A stretch of DNA of 6,093 bases, taken from the NCBI GenBank assembly GCA_025774425.1, contig JALGWA010000096.1:1-6093 (forward strand), in the 5' to 3' direction. The translations under genes were made by a program, and so were the position numbers. The stretch is from a bacterium. GTDB taxonomy: Bacteria; Arandabacterota; Arandabacteria; Arandabacterales; JALGWA01. The notes under the pieces were generated by a model. It did not search any database and was not told the DNA's origin. It saw only the letters and a list, made by a program, of their open reading frames with translations. Position 1 is the stretch's first letter. Every line of letters starts with the position of its first letter. This document shows positions 1 to 5,534 of this stretch, piece after piece.

Positions 1-1
1 G

Positions 2-127
2 CCGCTCAGCGACCAGGAGATAGCGGCCAAGCTCAAGGAGGACGGCTTCAGCGTCGCGCGCCGGACCGTCGCCAAGTACCGCGACCAGCTCGGAATCCTC
101 AGGGCGAGGATGCGGAAGGAATACTGA
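2..127 (+). CDS. rpoN: RNA polymerase sigma-54 factor, C-terminal fragment (5' end outside window)
   Basis: Only the last 41 codons are present, in the frame starting at base 2 and ending at TGA 125-127. The fragment contains the RpoN box, here ARRTVAKYR (encoded around bases 56-82), the near-invariant C-terminal helix-turn-helix segment that recognises the -24 promoter element. The preceding residues PLSDQEIAAKLKEDGF match the usual lead-in to the box. Sigma-54 directs core RNA polymerase to -24/-12 promoters and needs an AAA+ enhancer-binding activator. The protein ends only 14 residues after the box (through RKEY), which is normal for the family. lipA follows after a 21-base gap. The identification rests on the box alone but is very specific; nothing can be said about the N-terminal regions. 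Confidence 0.95.
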   Translation, partial: PLSDQEIAAKLKEDGFSVARRTVAKYRDQLGILRARMRKEY

Positions 128-137
128 CAGCGGAAGC

Positions 138-146
138 AGGGAGGGG
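138..146 (+). promoter_or_regulatory. Ribosome binding site of lipA
   Basis: The purine run AGGGAGGGG contains a GGAGG core (140-144) that ends four bases before the TTG at 149. It supports the TTG as the true start, since no ATG or GTG in this frame is better placed. The site lies in the short gap after rpoN. Confidence 0.7.
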
Positions 147-148
147 AT

Positions 149-1024
149 TTGGCAGGTCGGATTCCCGGTTGGCTCAAGACCAACCTGCCGGATGTGGCGG
201 CCCTGGCCCCAGTCCGGAAGAGCGTGACGGAGGTCGGGCTCGACACGATCTGCTTCGAGGCGAGGTGCCCCAACAAGCAGGAATGCTTCCGGGCCGGGTC
301 CGTCAGTTTTCTGCTCCTCGGCAGGAACTGCACGCGGCGCTGCACCTTCTGCAATGTGTCGAGTGACCCTCCCGGTGAGGTCGATCCGGCCGCCCCGGAG
401 AAGCTGCGGCGGGCGTGTTCCGAGCTGGGCATGGAGTACGTCGTGCTGACTTCGGTTACGAGGGACGATCTCCCGGACGGCGGAGCCGGCGAGTTCGTCC
501 GTTGCGTGCGTGCGATCAAGCGTCTGGAACGTCCGCCGGTGGTGGAGACGCTCGTTCCCGATTTCGGAGGGATGCGGGAGTCGGTCGAGGCCGTCGCCGC
601 CTCGGGAGCGGAGGTCTTCGCGCACAACATCGAAACCGTTGAGAGGCTCTTTCCCGACGTCAGGGACGGGGCCTGCTACACACGTTCTCTGGATGTTCTC
701 CACATGGTTAAAGACGGGTTTCCCGGCGTGGTGCTGAAGTCCGGCCTCATGCTGGGGCTCGGTGAGACGGTCGAGGAGGTGAGAGATACGATAGCGGACC
801 TCAAGGATGCGGGCTGCGTCATCGTCACCATGGGCCAGTATATGCAGCCGTCCGGGAGGCATCGCGCCGTCGACAGGTATTACGCCCCGGAGGAGTTTGA
901 AGGTCTGAAGGAGTACGCCGAGGGACTCGGGCTCGTCGCGGTCGCCGGGCCGAGAGTCAGGAGTTCCTACCTGGCCGGTGAAGCCTATCAAGAGGCGATA
1001 TCGAGGAGGCGGAGATGCGCATAG
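149..1024 (+). CDS. lipA: Lipoyl synthase (radical SAM, two 4Fe-4S clusters)
   Basis: LipA inserts two sulfurs at C6 and C8 of the octanoyl chain carried on lipoyl domains (pyruvate/2-oxoglutarate dehydrogenase E2, GcvH), using two S-adenosylmethionines. All signatures are present: the auxiliary-cluster cysteines C35-x4-C40-x5-C46 (in CFEARCPNKQEC), the radical-SAM CX3CX2C at C61, C65 and C68, and the C-terminal RSSY motif (residues 271-274), whose serine ligates the auxiliary cluster. The N-terminus (PGWLKTNLP) aligns well with family starts. The length of 291 aa is normal. Translation starts at TTG 149 behind a good Shine-Dalgarno. The C-terminus ends in a basic SRRRRCA tail whose codons also carry the Shine-Dalgarno and first bases of the next gene. 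No lipB is present in the window, so the octanoyl donor route is unknown. Its position between rpoN and hpf is unusual. Confidence 0.97.
   Translation: MAGRIPGWLKTNLPDVAALAPVRKSVTEVGLDTICFEARCPNKQECFRAGSVSFLLLGRNCTRRCTFCNVSSDPPGEVDPAAPEKLRRACSELGMEYVVLTSVTRDDLPDGGAGEFVRCVRAIKRLERPPVVETLVPDFGGMRESVEAVAASGAEVFAHNIETVERLFPDVRDGACYTRSLDVLHMVKDGFPGVVLKSGLMLGLGETVEEVRDTIADLKDAGCVIVTMGQYMQPSGRHRAVDRYYAPEEFEGLKEYAEGLGLVAVAGPRVRSSYLAGEAYQEAISRRRRCA
1004..1009 (+). promoter_or_regulatory. Ribosome binding site of hpf, inside the lipA 3' end
   Basis: A perfect AGGAGG lies five bases before the ATG at 1015 and within lipA coding sequence. It fixes the hpf start and points to translational coupling with lipA. 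Part of it (TCGAGG, 1001-1006) could pair with CCTCGA at 1031-1036, but that 6-bp pairing may be chance. Confidence 0.8.
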
Positions 1025-1392
1025 AAATCACCTCGAAGTCGTTCGAGATTACCGATGCCGTAAGGGACTACATCGAGGAAAGACTCAACAAGCTGACACG
1101 CTATTTCGACAGGTTGATCGAATGTCATGTCATACTCAAGGTGGAACGCTTCATATACGATTTCGAGATAACGCTGCACGGCAACGGCTTCGACCTGTTC
1201 GCCGAGGCCAGGGCGGAGGACCTGTACGCCGCGTTCGACGCCGCGGCCGGGAAGATCGAGCGGCAGGTCAGGAAGCACAAGGGCAAGGTCAGGAAACGGA
1301 AGGGGCGCAAGCCCGAATTGCGGACGACGGAGGAGTCGGGGGAAGGGGACCTCGACGAAGTCGTCGAGGGATACGAAGAGCCGACGAGATGA
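1015..1392 (+). CDS. hpf: Ribosome hibernation promoting factor, short type (HPF/RaiA/sigma-54 modulation protein)
   Basis: Small protein that binds the 30S decoding region in the mRNA/tRNA channel and silences ribosomes in slow growth or stationary phase. The 125 residues show the family's beta-alpha-beta-beta-beta-alpha pattern: MRIEITSKSFEIT (strand 1), AVRDYIEERLNKLTRYF (helix 1), three strands to about residue 65, then EARAEDLYAAFDAAAGKIERQV (helix 2). A lysine/arginine-rich stretch follows (about 86-99, KHKGKVRKRKGRK), as expected for rRNA contact. The tail (about 105-123) is acidic. The roughly 60-residue C-terminal domain of long HPF, which joins ribosomes into 100S dimers, is absent, so this is a short form. 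The gene overlaps lipA by 10 bases and ends four bases before hprK. Proximity to rpoN is typical and gave the family its old name, 'sigma-54 modulation protein'. HPF versus RaiA cannot be decided from sequence alone. Confidence 0.93.
   Translation: MRIEITSKSFEITDAVRDYIEERLNKLTRYFDRLIECHVILKVERFIYDFEITLHGNGFDLFAEARAEDLYAAFDAAAGKIERQVRKHKGKVRKRKGRKPELRTTEESGEGDLDEVVEGYEEPTR
1350..1369 (+). repeat. Near-perfect inverted repeat at the hpf 3' end, upstream of hprK
   Basis: CCTCGACGA and TCGTCGAGG are perfect reverse complements separated by two bases. In RNA this would form an 8-bp stem closed by a four-base AAGU loop. It lies inside the acidic-tail codons of hpf, 27 bases before the hprK start. 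No U-run follows, so it is not a classical terminator. It could affect mRNA stability or hprK translation, or simply reflect GAC/GAG/GTC codon repetition. Confidence 0.45.
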
Positions 1393-1396
1393 AAAT

Positions 1397-2362
1397 ATGA
1401 AGCAAGTTCTGCTGTCGAACCTCTACGAGGACCTCAAGAGCAGGCTCAAGCTGGAACGCCTCAACGCCTCGGTGGGCCTGGACATATCGATCAGCAGCCC
1501 GGACATCGGCAGGCCCGGGCTCATGCTGGCCGGCTTCGGCGAGGGGTTCCCTTCCGAGCGCATACAGGTCTTCGGGGAGGTCGAGGTGCTCTACCTGGAG
1601 CGCCTGTCGGCCGCCGAGAGGCTCGAGGCGCTGGGGAGGCTTCTCGGAGAACAGGTGCCCTGCGTGATCGTCACGGACGGCCGGCGCCTTCCGGATGCCC
1701 TCGTCGAGAGAGCGACCGAGGCCAAGGCGCCGCTGCTCTCCACCCCCCTCCGGGCCACCGAGACCGTGCAGTGCCTGTATTCCTACCTTCTCGGGGAGCT
1801 GGCGCCCGAGACGACGATGCACGGCACCATGGTCGACGTCTACGGCGTCGGAGTCCTGCTGACGGGGAGAAGCGGCATAGGCAAGAGCGAATGCGCCCTC
1901 GATCTCGTGGAGCGGGGCCACAGGCTCGTCGCCGACGATCTCATACGCGTGATAGCGATGCCGCCGGGGATCCTGATCGCCAGGAGCACAGAGCCCATTC
2001 AGAACTTCGTCGAGGTCCGCGGGGTCGGGCTGATCGACATCGGGAGCACGTTCGGCATAAGGGCCCTGAGAAGGCAGAAGCGCATAGAGGTCAACGTCCA
2101 TCTGACCGACTGGGACAAGGACGTGCACCCGGACAGGACGGGCCTCGAAGAGCGTGACAGGGAGATCCTGGGTGTGCGCATGCCCGTTCTCGAGGTGCCT
2201 CTCGTCGCCGGCAAGAACATAAGCGTGGTCGTGGAAGTCGTCGCCCTCAATCACATCCTCAAGACTTACGGCTACAACGCAGCCCGTGTTCTCAACCAGA
2301 ATCTGATCGACCGCCTGAAAGAGGAAGGCGGTCGCGGCTTCGAATACAGGGACATGGAGTAA
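1397..2362 (+). CDS. hprK: HPr kinase/phosphorylase
   Basis: Bifunctional enzyme that phosphorylates HPr on Ser46 with ATP or PPi, and removes the phosphate by phosphorolysis. It normally acts as a cytosolic hexamer. The protein has 321 aa, near the family norm. An N-terminal domain (about 1-130) precedes the catalytic domain, which shows the conserved H142 in MHGT, the P-loop GRSGIGKS (157-164), the acidic pair D180-D181 in LVADD, and the HprK signature EVRGVGLIDI (206-215) with E206. The later loop, usually PVRPGRN, reads PLVAGKN (268-274): the glycine and asparagine are kept and the arginine is replaced by lysine. The final helix region is intact (LNHILKTYGYNAARVLNQ). ATG 1397 is four bases after the hpf stop with no strong Shine-Dalgarno, suggesting coupling to hpf. 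Its substrate HPr is encoded immediately downstream. Confidence 0.97.
   Translation: MKQVLLSNLYEDLKSRLKLERLNASVGLDISISSPDIGRPGLMLAGFGEGFPSERIQVFGEVEVLYLERLSAAERLEALGRLLGEQVPCVIVTDGRRLPDALVERATEAKAPLLSTPLRATETVQCLYSYLLGELAPETTMHGTMVDVYGVGVLLTGRSGIGKSECALDLVERGHRLVADDLIRVIAMPPGILIARSTEPIQNFVEVRGVGLIDIGSTFGIRALRRQKRIEVNVHLTDWDKDVHPDRTGLEERDREILGVRMPVLEVPLVAGKNISVVVEVVALNHILKTYGYNAARVLNQNLIDRLKEEGGRGFEYRDME
2308..2334 (+). repeat. Perfect 9-bp stem-loop in the last codons of hprK
   Basis: CGACCGCCT (2308-2316) and AGGCGGTCG (2326-2334) are exact reverse complements around a nine-base purine loop (GAAAGAGGA). The GC-rich hairpin ends 26 bases before the hprK stop codon begins and about 85 bases before ptsH. 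No U-run follows, so intrinsic termination is unlikely. It could be an mRNA 3'-end stabiliser or processing site separating hprK from ptsH-ptsI expression. It is seen directly; any function is inference. Confidence 0.5.
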
Positions 2363-2380
2363 CCGACCCCGATACGCTGC

Positions 2381-2409
2381 TTGACTGCCGCCGCCGGGTG
2401 CAATAGTCT
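2381..2409 (+). promoter_or_regulatory. Possible sigma-70-type promoter for ptsH-ptsI
   Basis: TTGACT (2381-2386, five of six bases of the -35 consensus) is followed after exactly 17 bases by TAGTCT (2404-2409), which keeps the TA...T positions of the -10 box. The site fills the only sizeable gap between genes (2363-2418). Transcription would start near 2416, two or three bases before ATG 2419, giving an almost leaderless ptsH mRNA. That would agree with the lack of a Shine-Dalgarno there. Three of six matches in the -10 box is modest, so the call is tentative. Confidence 0.35.
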
Positions 2410-2418
2410 TTAGTGACA

Positions 2419-2688
2419 ATGGTTCAGCGAAAAGTGTCTGTGATAAACGCCAAGGGTCTTCATTTGAGCGCCGCGGCCGATGTCGCCAGGACGGCTGCGA
2501 CCTTCGAGTCCGACGTGTGGCTCTCGAAGGACGACGCGGAGGTCGACGCCAAGAGCATCATGGGTATACTGACGCTGGCCGCGGGCATGGGTTCGGAAGT
2601 CGTCGTCAAGGCGGACGGCCCGGACGAGGAGGAGGCGGTGAGGGCGGTCGTGGCGCTCTTCAACGCCAAGTTCAACGAGGAGGCCTGA
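2419..2688 (+). CDS. ptsH: HPr phosphocarrier protein with non-canonical active-site loop
   Basis: HPr carries phosphate from enzyme I (on His15) to EIIA proteins and is the Ser46 target of HprK. Starting at ATG 2419 gives 89 aa and places H15 and S46 exactly at canonical numbers. An in-frame GTG at 2413 would add two residues and is less likely; neither start has a clear Shine-Dalgarno. The Ser46 region is fully conserved (AKSIMGILTLAAGMGSEV, S46), as are the acidic DEEEA stretch and the C-terminal helix. The His15 loop is odd. Family members read GLHARPA(A/S); here it is GLHLSAAA, so Ala16, Arg17 and Pro18 become Leu, Ser and Ala. Arg17 normally helps stabilise the phosphohistidine and takes part in transfer. 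His15 is retained, so the protein may still be phosphorylated, probably with changed kinetics or a mainly regulatory role. hprK is 56 bases upstream and ptsI seven bases downstream. Confidence 0.92.
   Translation: MVQRKVSVINAKGLHLSAAADVARTAATFESDVWLSKDDAEVDAKSIMGILTLAAGMGSEVVVKADGPDEEEAVRAVVALFNAKFNEEA
2678..2683 (+). promoter_or_regulatory. Likely ribosome binding site of ptsI, inside ptsH
   Basis: AGGAGG lies in the last codons of ptsH, 12 bases before the GTG at 2696. The spacing is longer than ideal. The GTG is the only plausible start, because the protein begins directly with the family's N-terminal strand (VVLSGIAASPGIA). Confidence 0.5.
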
Positions 2689-2695
2689 GCAGTCC

Positions 2696-4453
2696 GTGAG
2701 TGAACGCGAAGTCGTCCTTTCCGGCATAGCCGCATCGCCCGGCATAGCGCTGGGCCGCGTGATGGTCGTGACGCGGCACGACATCGACATACCTCTCAGA
2801 CATCTCGATGCCGGCGAGATCGAGGCCGAGAAGAAGAGGCTGGTCGAGGCGATGGGACGGGCGCGGGACCAGCTCATGGAGACCCGCGACAAGGTCGCGA
2901 CGGATATGGGCGAGTCCTATGCGAGGATATTCGATGCGCATGTCATGATTCTGGAGGACAAGGGCTCGCTGGCCCAGGTGATGGAGAAGATCGACGGCGG
3001 GTACAACGCCGAATTCGCCTTCAACGCCGTCTTCTCCAAGCACGAGAGGGTGCTGTGGGAGAAGGGAGACACGTACATCAAGGACAGGGCCGGCGATATC
3101 AGGGATGTCAGGAGGAGGGTGCTGTCGAATCTGCTCGGGACGCGGCCGGCTCGGGGCGACCTGTCCCGGATCGAAGAGGAGGTCATCGTCATAGCCCATG
3201 ACCTTTCACCGGCCGACACCGCCCAGATGAGGCGGGGGAAGATCATGGGTTTCGCTACGGACATCGGAGGCAGGACCTCGCATACGGCGATCATGGCGAG
3301 ATCCCTCGAGATACCCGCGGTCGTCGGCCTGAACGACGCCACGACGAGGGTGGCGGACGGCGACTTCGTCATTCTCGACGGCAACCGGGGCCGGCTGATC
3401 GTCGCGCCGAGCGAAGAGACGAAGAAGAAGTACGCCGAGGAGCACGAGCGCTACCGGACCTTTGCGCTGGGGCTCTTGAGATACAAGGACCTTCCCGCGA
3501 CTACGATAGACGGTCACACCGTCACGCTGTCGGCCAACATCGAGCTCCACGACGAGGTCGACTCTGTGCTCGAGCACGGCGCCCAGGGCATAGGACTCTA
3601 CAGGACGGAATTCATATACATCGGGAGGGAGGGCCTGCCGACCGAGGAGGAACAGTTCCTGATATACAAGGACGTCGCTTCCCGGCTGGCGCCGGATCCC
3701 GTGATCATCCGCACCATGGACCTCGGCGGCGACAAGTTCATGTCGGCCTTCGAGAGTCCCAAGGAAATCAACCCGTACCTCGGCTGGCGGGGCATAAGAT
3801 TCTGCCTCGCCAGGAAAGACATATTCAAGACCCAGCTGAGGGCGATACTGAGAGCGACGCCGTTCGGCGACGTCAAGGTGATGTACCCCATGATATCCGA
3901 TCTCGATGAGGTCCTCCAGGCGAACGAAGTGCTGGAGGAGGCCAAGAGGGAACTCAAGCGGGAGGGACATGAGTTCGACGACGGGTGCAAGGTCGGCATA
4001 ATGATGGAGACGCCGGCCGCCGTCATGATAGCGCGCGAGCTCGCTCCCCATGTCAGTTTTTTCAGCATCGGTTCGAACGATCTGATCCAGTATGCGCTCG
4101 CGGCCGACCGCGGCAACGAGAAGGTCGCGTATCTCTACCAGCCCCTTCACCCGGGCGTGCTGCGACTGATCGACAAAACCATCAGGGTCGGCAAGGAGTC
4201 GGGAATCTGGGTGGGGCTCTGCGGCGAGATGTCGAGCGACGTCGTCTGCGCTTTCGTGCTCGTCGGGCTCGGCATCGACGAGCTGAGCACGAGTCCCTAC
4301 GTTGTTCCCGAGATAAAGGAGAAAGTGCGGTCGATCTACTTCTCGGAGGCCGAGAAGGTCGCCAGGCACGTGCTGACGCTCCGGACCGCATCGGAAGTCG
4401 AGCAGGCGGTCCTGGAGAAGATGGAGAAGGACCTTCCCGAGCTCCTGCTCTAG
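2696..4453 (+). CDS. ptsI: PTS enzyme I (phosphoenolpyruvate-protein phosphotransferase)
   Basis: Cytosolic enzyme that autophosphorylates on a histidine from PEP and passes the phosphate to HPr His15. The 585 aa match the usual length of about 575. Order: N-terminal segment GIAASPGIALG, helical HPr-binding domain (about 25-150), phosphohistidine domain with H196 in GGRTSHTAIMA, linker, and the PEP-binding TIM barrel. Barrel residues corresponding to E. coli R296, R332, E431, D455, R465 and C502 are all present at a constant +7 offset: R303 (LYRTEF), R339 (IIRTMDLGGDK), E438 (METP), D462 (GSNDLIQY), R472 (DRGN) and C509 (LCGE). The enzyme therefore looks fully active, in contrast to the altered HPr loop of its partner. 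Start is GTG 2696, seven bases after ptsH. There is no N-terminal GAF domain, so this is the ordinary EI form and not the PtsP (EI-Ntr) form. No EIIA, EIIB or EIIC is encoded in the window. Confidence 0.98.
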   Translation: MSEREVVLSGIAASPGIALGRVMVVTRHDIDIPLRHLDAGEIEAEKKRLVEAMGRARDQLMETRDKVATDMGESYARIFDAHVMILEDKGSLAQVMEKIDGGYNAEFAFNAVFSKHERVLWEKGDTYIKDRAGDIRDVRRRVLSNLLGTRPARGDLSRIEEEVIVIAHDLSPADTAQMRRGKIMGFATDIGGRTSHTAIMARSLEIPAVVGLNDATTRVADGDFVILDGNRGRLIVAPSEETKKKYAEEHERYRTFALGLLRYKDLPATTIDGHTVTLSANIELHDEVDSVLEHGAQGIGLYRTEFIYIGREGLPTEEEQFLIYKDVASRLAPDPVIIRTMDLGGDKFMSAFESPKEINPYLGWRGIRFCLARKDIFKTQLRAILRATPFGDVKVMYPMISDLDEVLQANEVLEEAKRELKREGHEFDDGCKVGIMMETPAAVMIARELAPHVSFFSIGSNDLIQYALAADRGNEKVAYLYQPLHPGVLRLIDKTIRVGKESGIWVGLCGEMSSDVVCAFVLVGLGIDELSTSPYVVPEIKEKVRSIYFSEAEKVARHVLTLRTASEVEQAVLEKMEKDLPELLL

Positions 4454-4473
4454 ACCCCGCACCTGCAGCAACC

Positions 4474-4479
4474 AGGAGG
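4474..4479 (+). promoter_or_regulatory. Ribosome binding site of the PGI/PMI gene
   Basis: A perfect AGGAGG stands seven bases before ATG 4487, in the 33-base gap after ptsI. It is the strongest canonical site in the window and fixes this start. The gap shows no terminator or clear promoter, so co-transcription with ptsI is likely. Confidence 0.85.
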
Positions 4480-4486
4480 CACCGCC

Positions 4487-5527
4487 ATGACGGCGAATGA
4501 GATCCGGCGGCTGGACAAGTCTGACATGCTAGGCACGATTGCATCCCTTCCGGGCCAGCTCCGCGACGGCCTCGAGATAGGCCGCCGGGCCTGGGAAGGC
4601 ATCGGGGCGGCCGTCCTCGGGGAAATGGTGGTGGCGGGAATGGGGGGGTCGGCGATCGGGGCCGACGTGCTGAGGGCGTACCTGGTCGACAGGGGCAGGC
4701 GGCCCGTATTGGTCTGCCGCGATTACAGCCTTCCGGCATTCGTCGGGGAGGACACGCTCGTCGTCATATCCTCCTATTCGGGCAATACCGAGGAGGCCCT
4801 GTCCTGCCTCGACGATGCCATAGCGCGGGGCGCGAAAACCGTGTGCATGACAACAGCAGGCGCGGTGCTCGAGAGGGCCGGGGAGCATGGTCTGCCTTGC
4901 GCCGTCATCCCCGCCGGGCTCCCTCCGAGGGGGGCGCTCGGATACTCCTTCGCTCCCCTTCTCGCGCTGGCCGAGGCCGCCGGGGTCTGCCGGCACGATG
5001 CGGACGAATACGAGGAGTGCACGGAGATCCTCGAGCGCCTCGTCGGTGTGTACTCGGAACTCGAAGGGCCGAATGAGGCCCTCGCCCTGGCGGAGAGACT
5101 CGTCGACAGGATTCCGCTGGTCTACACCTCGAGCAGACTGGACACCGTCGGAGTGAGATGGAAGGGTCAGTTCTCGGAGAACTCCAAGAAGCTCGCCTTC
5201 ACGAACATGCTGCCCGAGATGAATCACAATGAAATCATGGGCTGGGAGGTCGACGACGCGAGCATGAGGCCCGGCGTCGTGTTCTTGAGATGGGACGGCG
5301 ACAATGCGCAGATGGCCAAGCGGTTCCGCTTTCTCGGCGGGATGCTGGAGATGAAGGGAGTCCTCTGCGGTGACTATGCCGGCGAGGGAAAGGGATTGCT
5401 GTCGCAGATGTTCTCCTTGATCGTGCTCGGCGATTATGCAAGTGTCTATCTTGCCCTGCTGCGCGGAGTGGACCCTACGCCGGTCGCCACGATCGAGGAC
5501 CTCAAAGTGCGCCTGAAGGAGAGTTAG
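4487..5527 (+). CDS. Bifunctional phosphoglucose/phosphomannose isomerase (SIS domain)
   Basis: Interconverts fructose-6-phosphate with glucose-6-phosphate and mannose-6-phosphate in the cytosol. The 346 aa form two SIS-type halves. The N-terminal half has the sugar-phosphate loop MGGSAIGAD (52-60) and the ISSYSGNTEEAL segment (94-105), which binds phosphate through its Ser/Thr residues. The C-terminal half has the bact-PGI_C pattern: GQFSENSKKLAF with E231, and EMNHNEIMGWE with H247. These match the catalytic Glu and His known from the Pyrobaculum-type dual isomerase. A lysine near the end (K340 in EDLKVRL) fits the third catalytic residue. This family is distinct from ordinary PGI (Pgi) and from metal-dependent ManA. 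It lies 33 bases after ptsI and seven before a sugar nucleotidyltransferase, which suggests supply of hexose phosphates for activated sugars. Dual substrate use is inferred from family, not proven. Confidence 0.92.
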   Translation: MTANEIRRLDKSDMLGTIASLPGQLRDGLEIGRRAWEGIGAAVLGEMVVAGMGGSAIGADVLRAYLVDRGRRPVLVCRDYSLPAFVGEDTLVVISSYSGNTEEALSCLDDAIARGAKTVCMTTAGAVLERAGEHGLPCAVIPAGLPPRGALGYSFAPLLALAEAAGVCRHDADEYEECTEILERLVGVYSELEGPNEALALAERLVDRIPLVYTSSRLDTVGVRWKGQFSENSKKLAFTNMLPEMNHNEIMGWEVDDASMRPGVVFLRWDGDNAQMAKRFRFLGGMLEMKGVLCGDYAGEGKGLLSQMFSLIVLGDYASVYLALLRGVDPTPVATIEDLKVRLKES

Positions 5528-5534
5528 GTACATT

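Noticed and set aside
1015..1022. Eight-base palindrome ATGCGCAT at the hpf start codon
   Set aside because: It is too short to call an operator in a GC-rich sequence, and no second copy or flanking dyad was seen.
978..1400. Alternative + frame of 140 codons overlapping hpf
   Set aside because: The translation is a low-complexity Arg/Gly-rich shadow of hpf, which has clear family motifs and its own AGGAGG site.
1389..1400. ATGA stop/start overlap at the hpf end as a possible hprK start
   Set aside because: ATG 1389 reads only three codons before TGA at 1398-1400. The hprK frame starts at ATG 1397.
2308..2340. hprK 3' hairpin as an intrinsic terminator
   Set aside because: The stem is followed by CGGCTTCG, not a run of T, and lies inside the coding sequence.
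2371..2403. Sigma-54 -24/-12 promoter before ptsH, suggested by the rpoN context and a GTGCA near 2399
   Set aside because: The GC of a -12 element at 2400-2401 would need GG at 2388-2389, where the sequence is CC.
2413..2418. GTG at 2413 as the ptsH start
   Set aside because: ATG 2419 gives His15 and Ser46 at exact canonical positions. GTG would add two residues and has no better ribosome site.
1289..2419. Long open frame on the - strand opposite hprK (also at 3206-4471 and 4529-5626)
   Set aside because: These mirror real genes with strong family motifs on the + strand. GC-rich codon use keeps the opposite frame open, and the translations show no recognisable domain.
4454..4486. Terminator between ptsI and the isomerase gene
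   Set aside because: No inverted repeat with a U-run is present in the 33-base gap.
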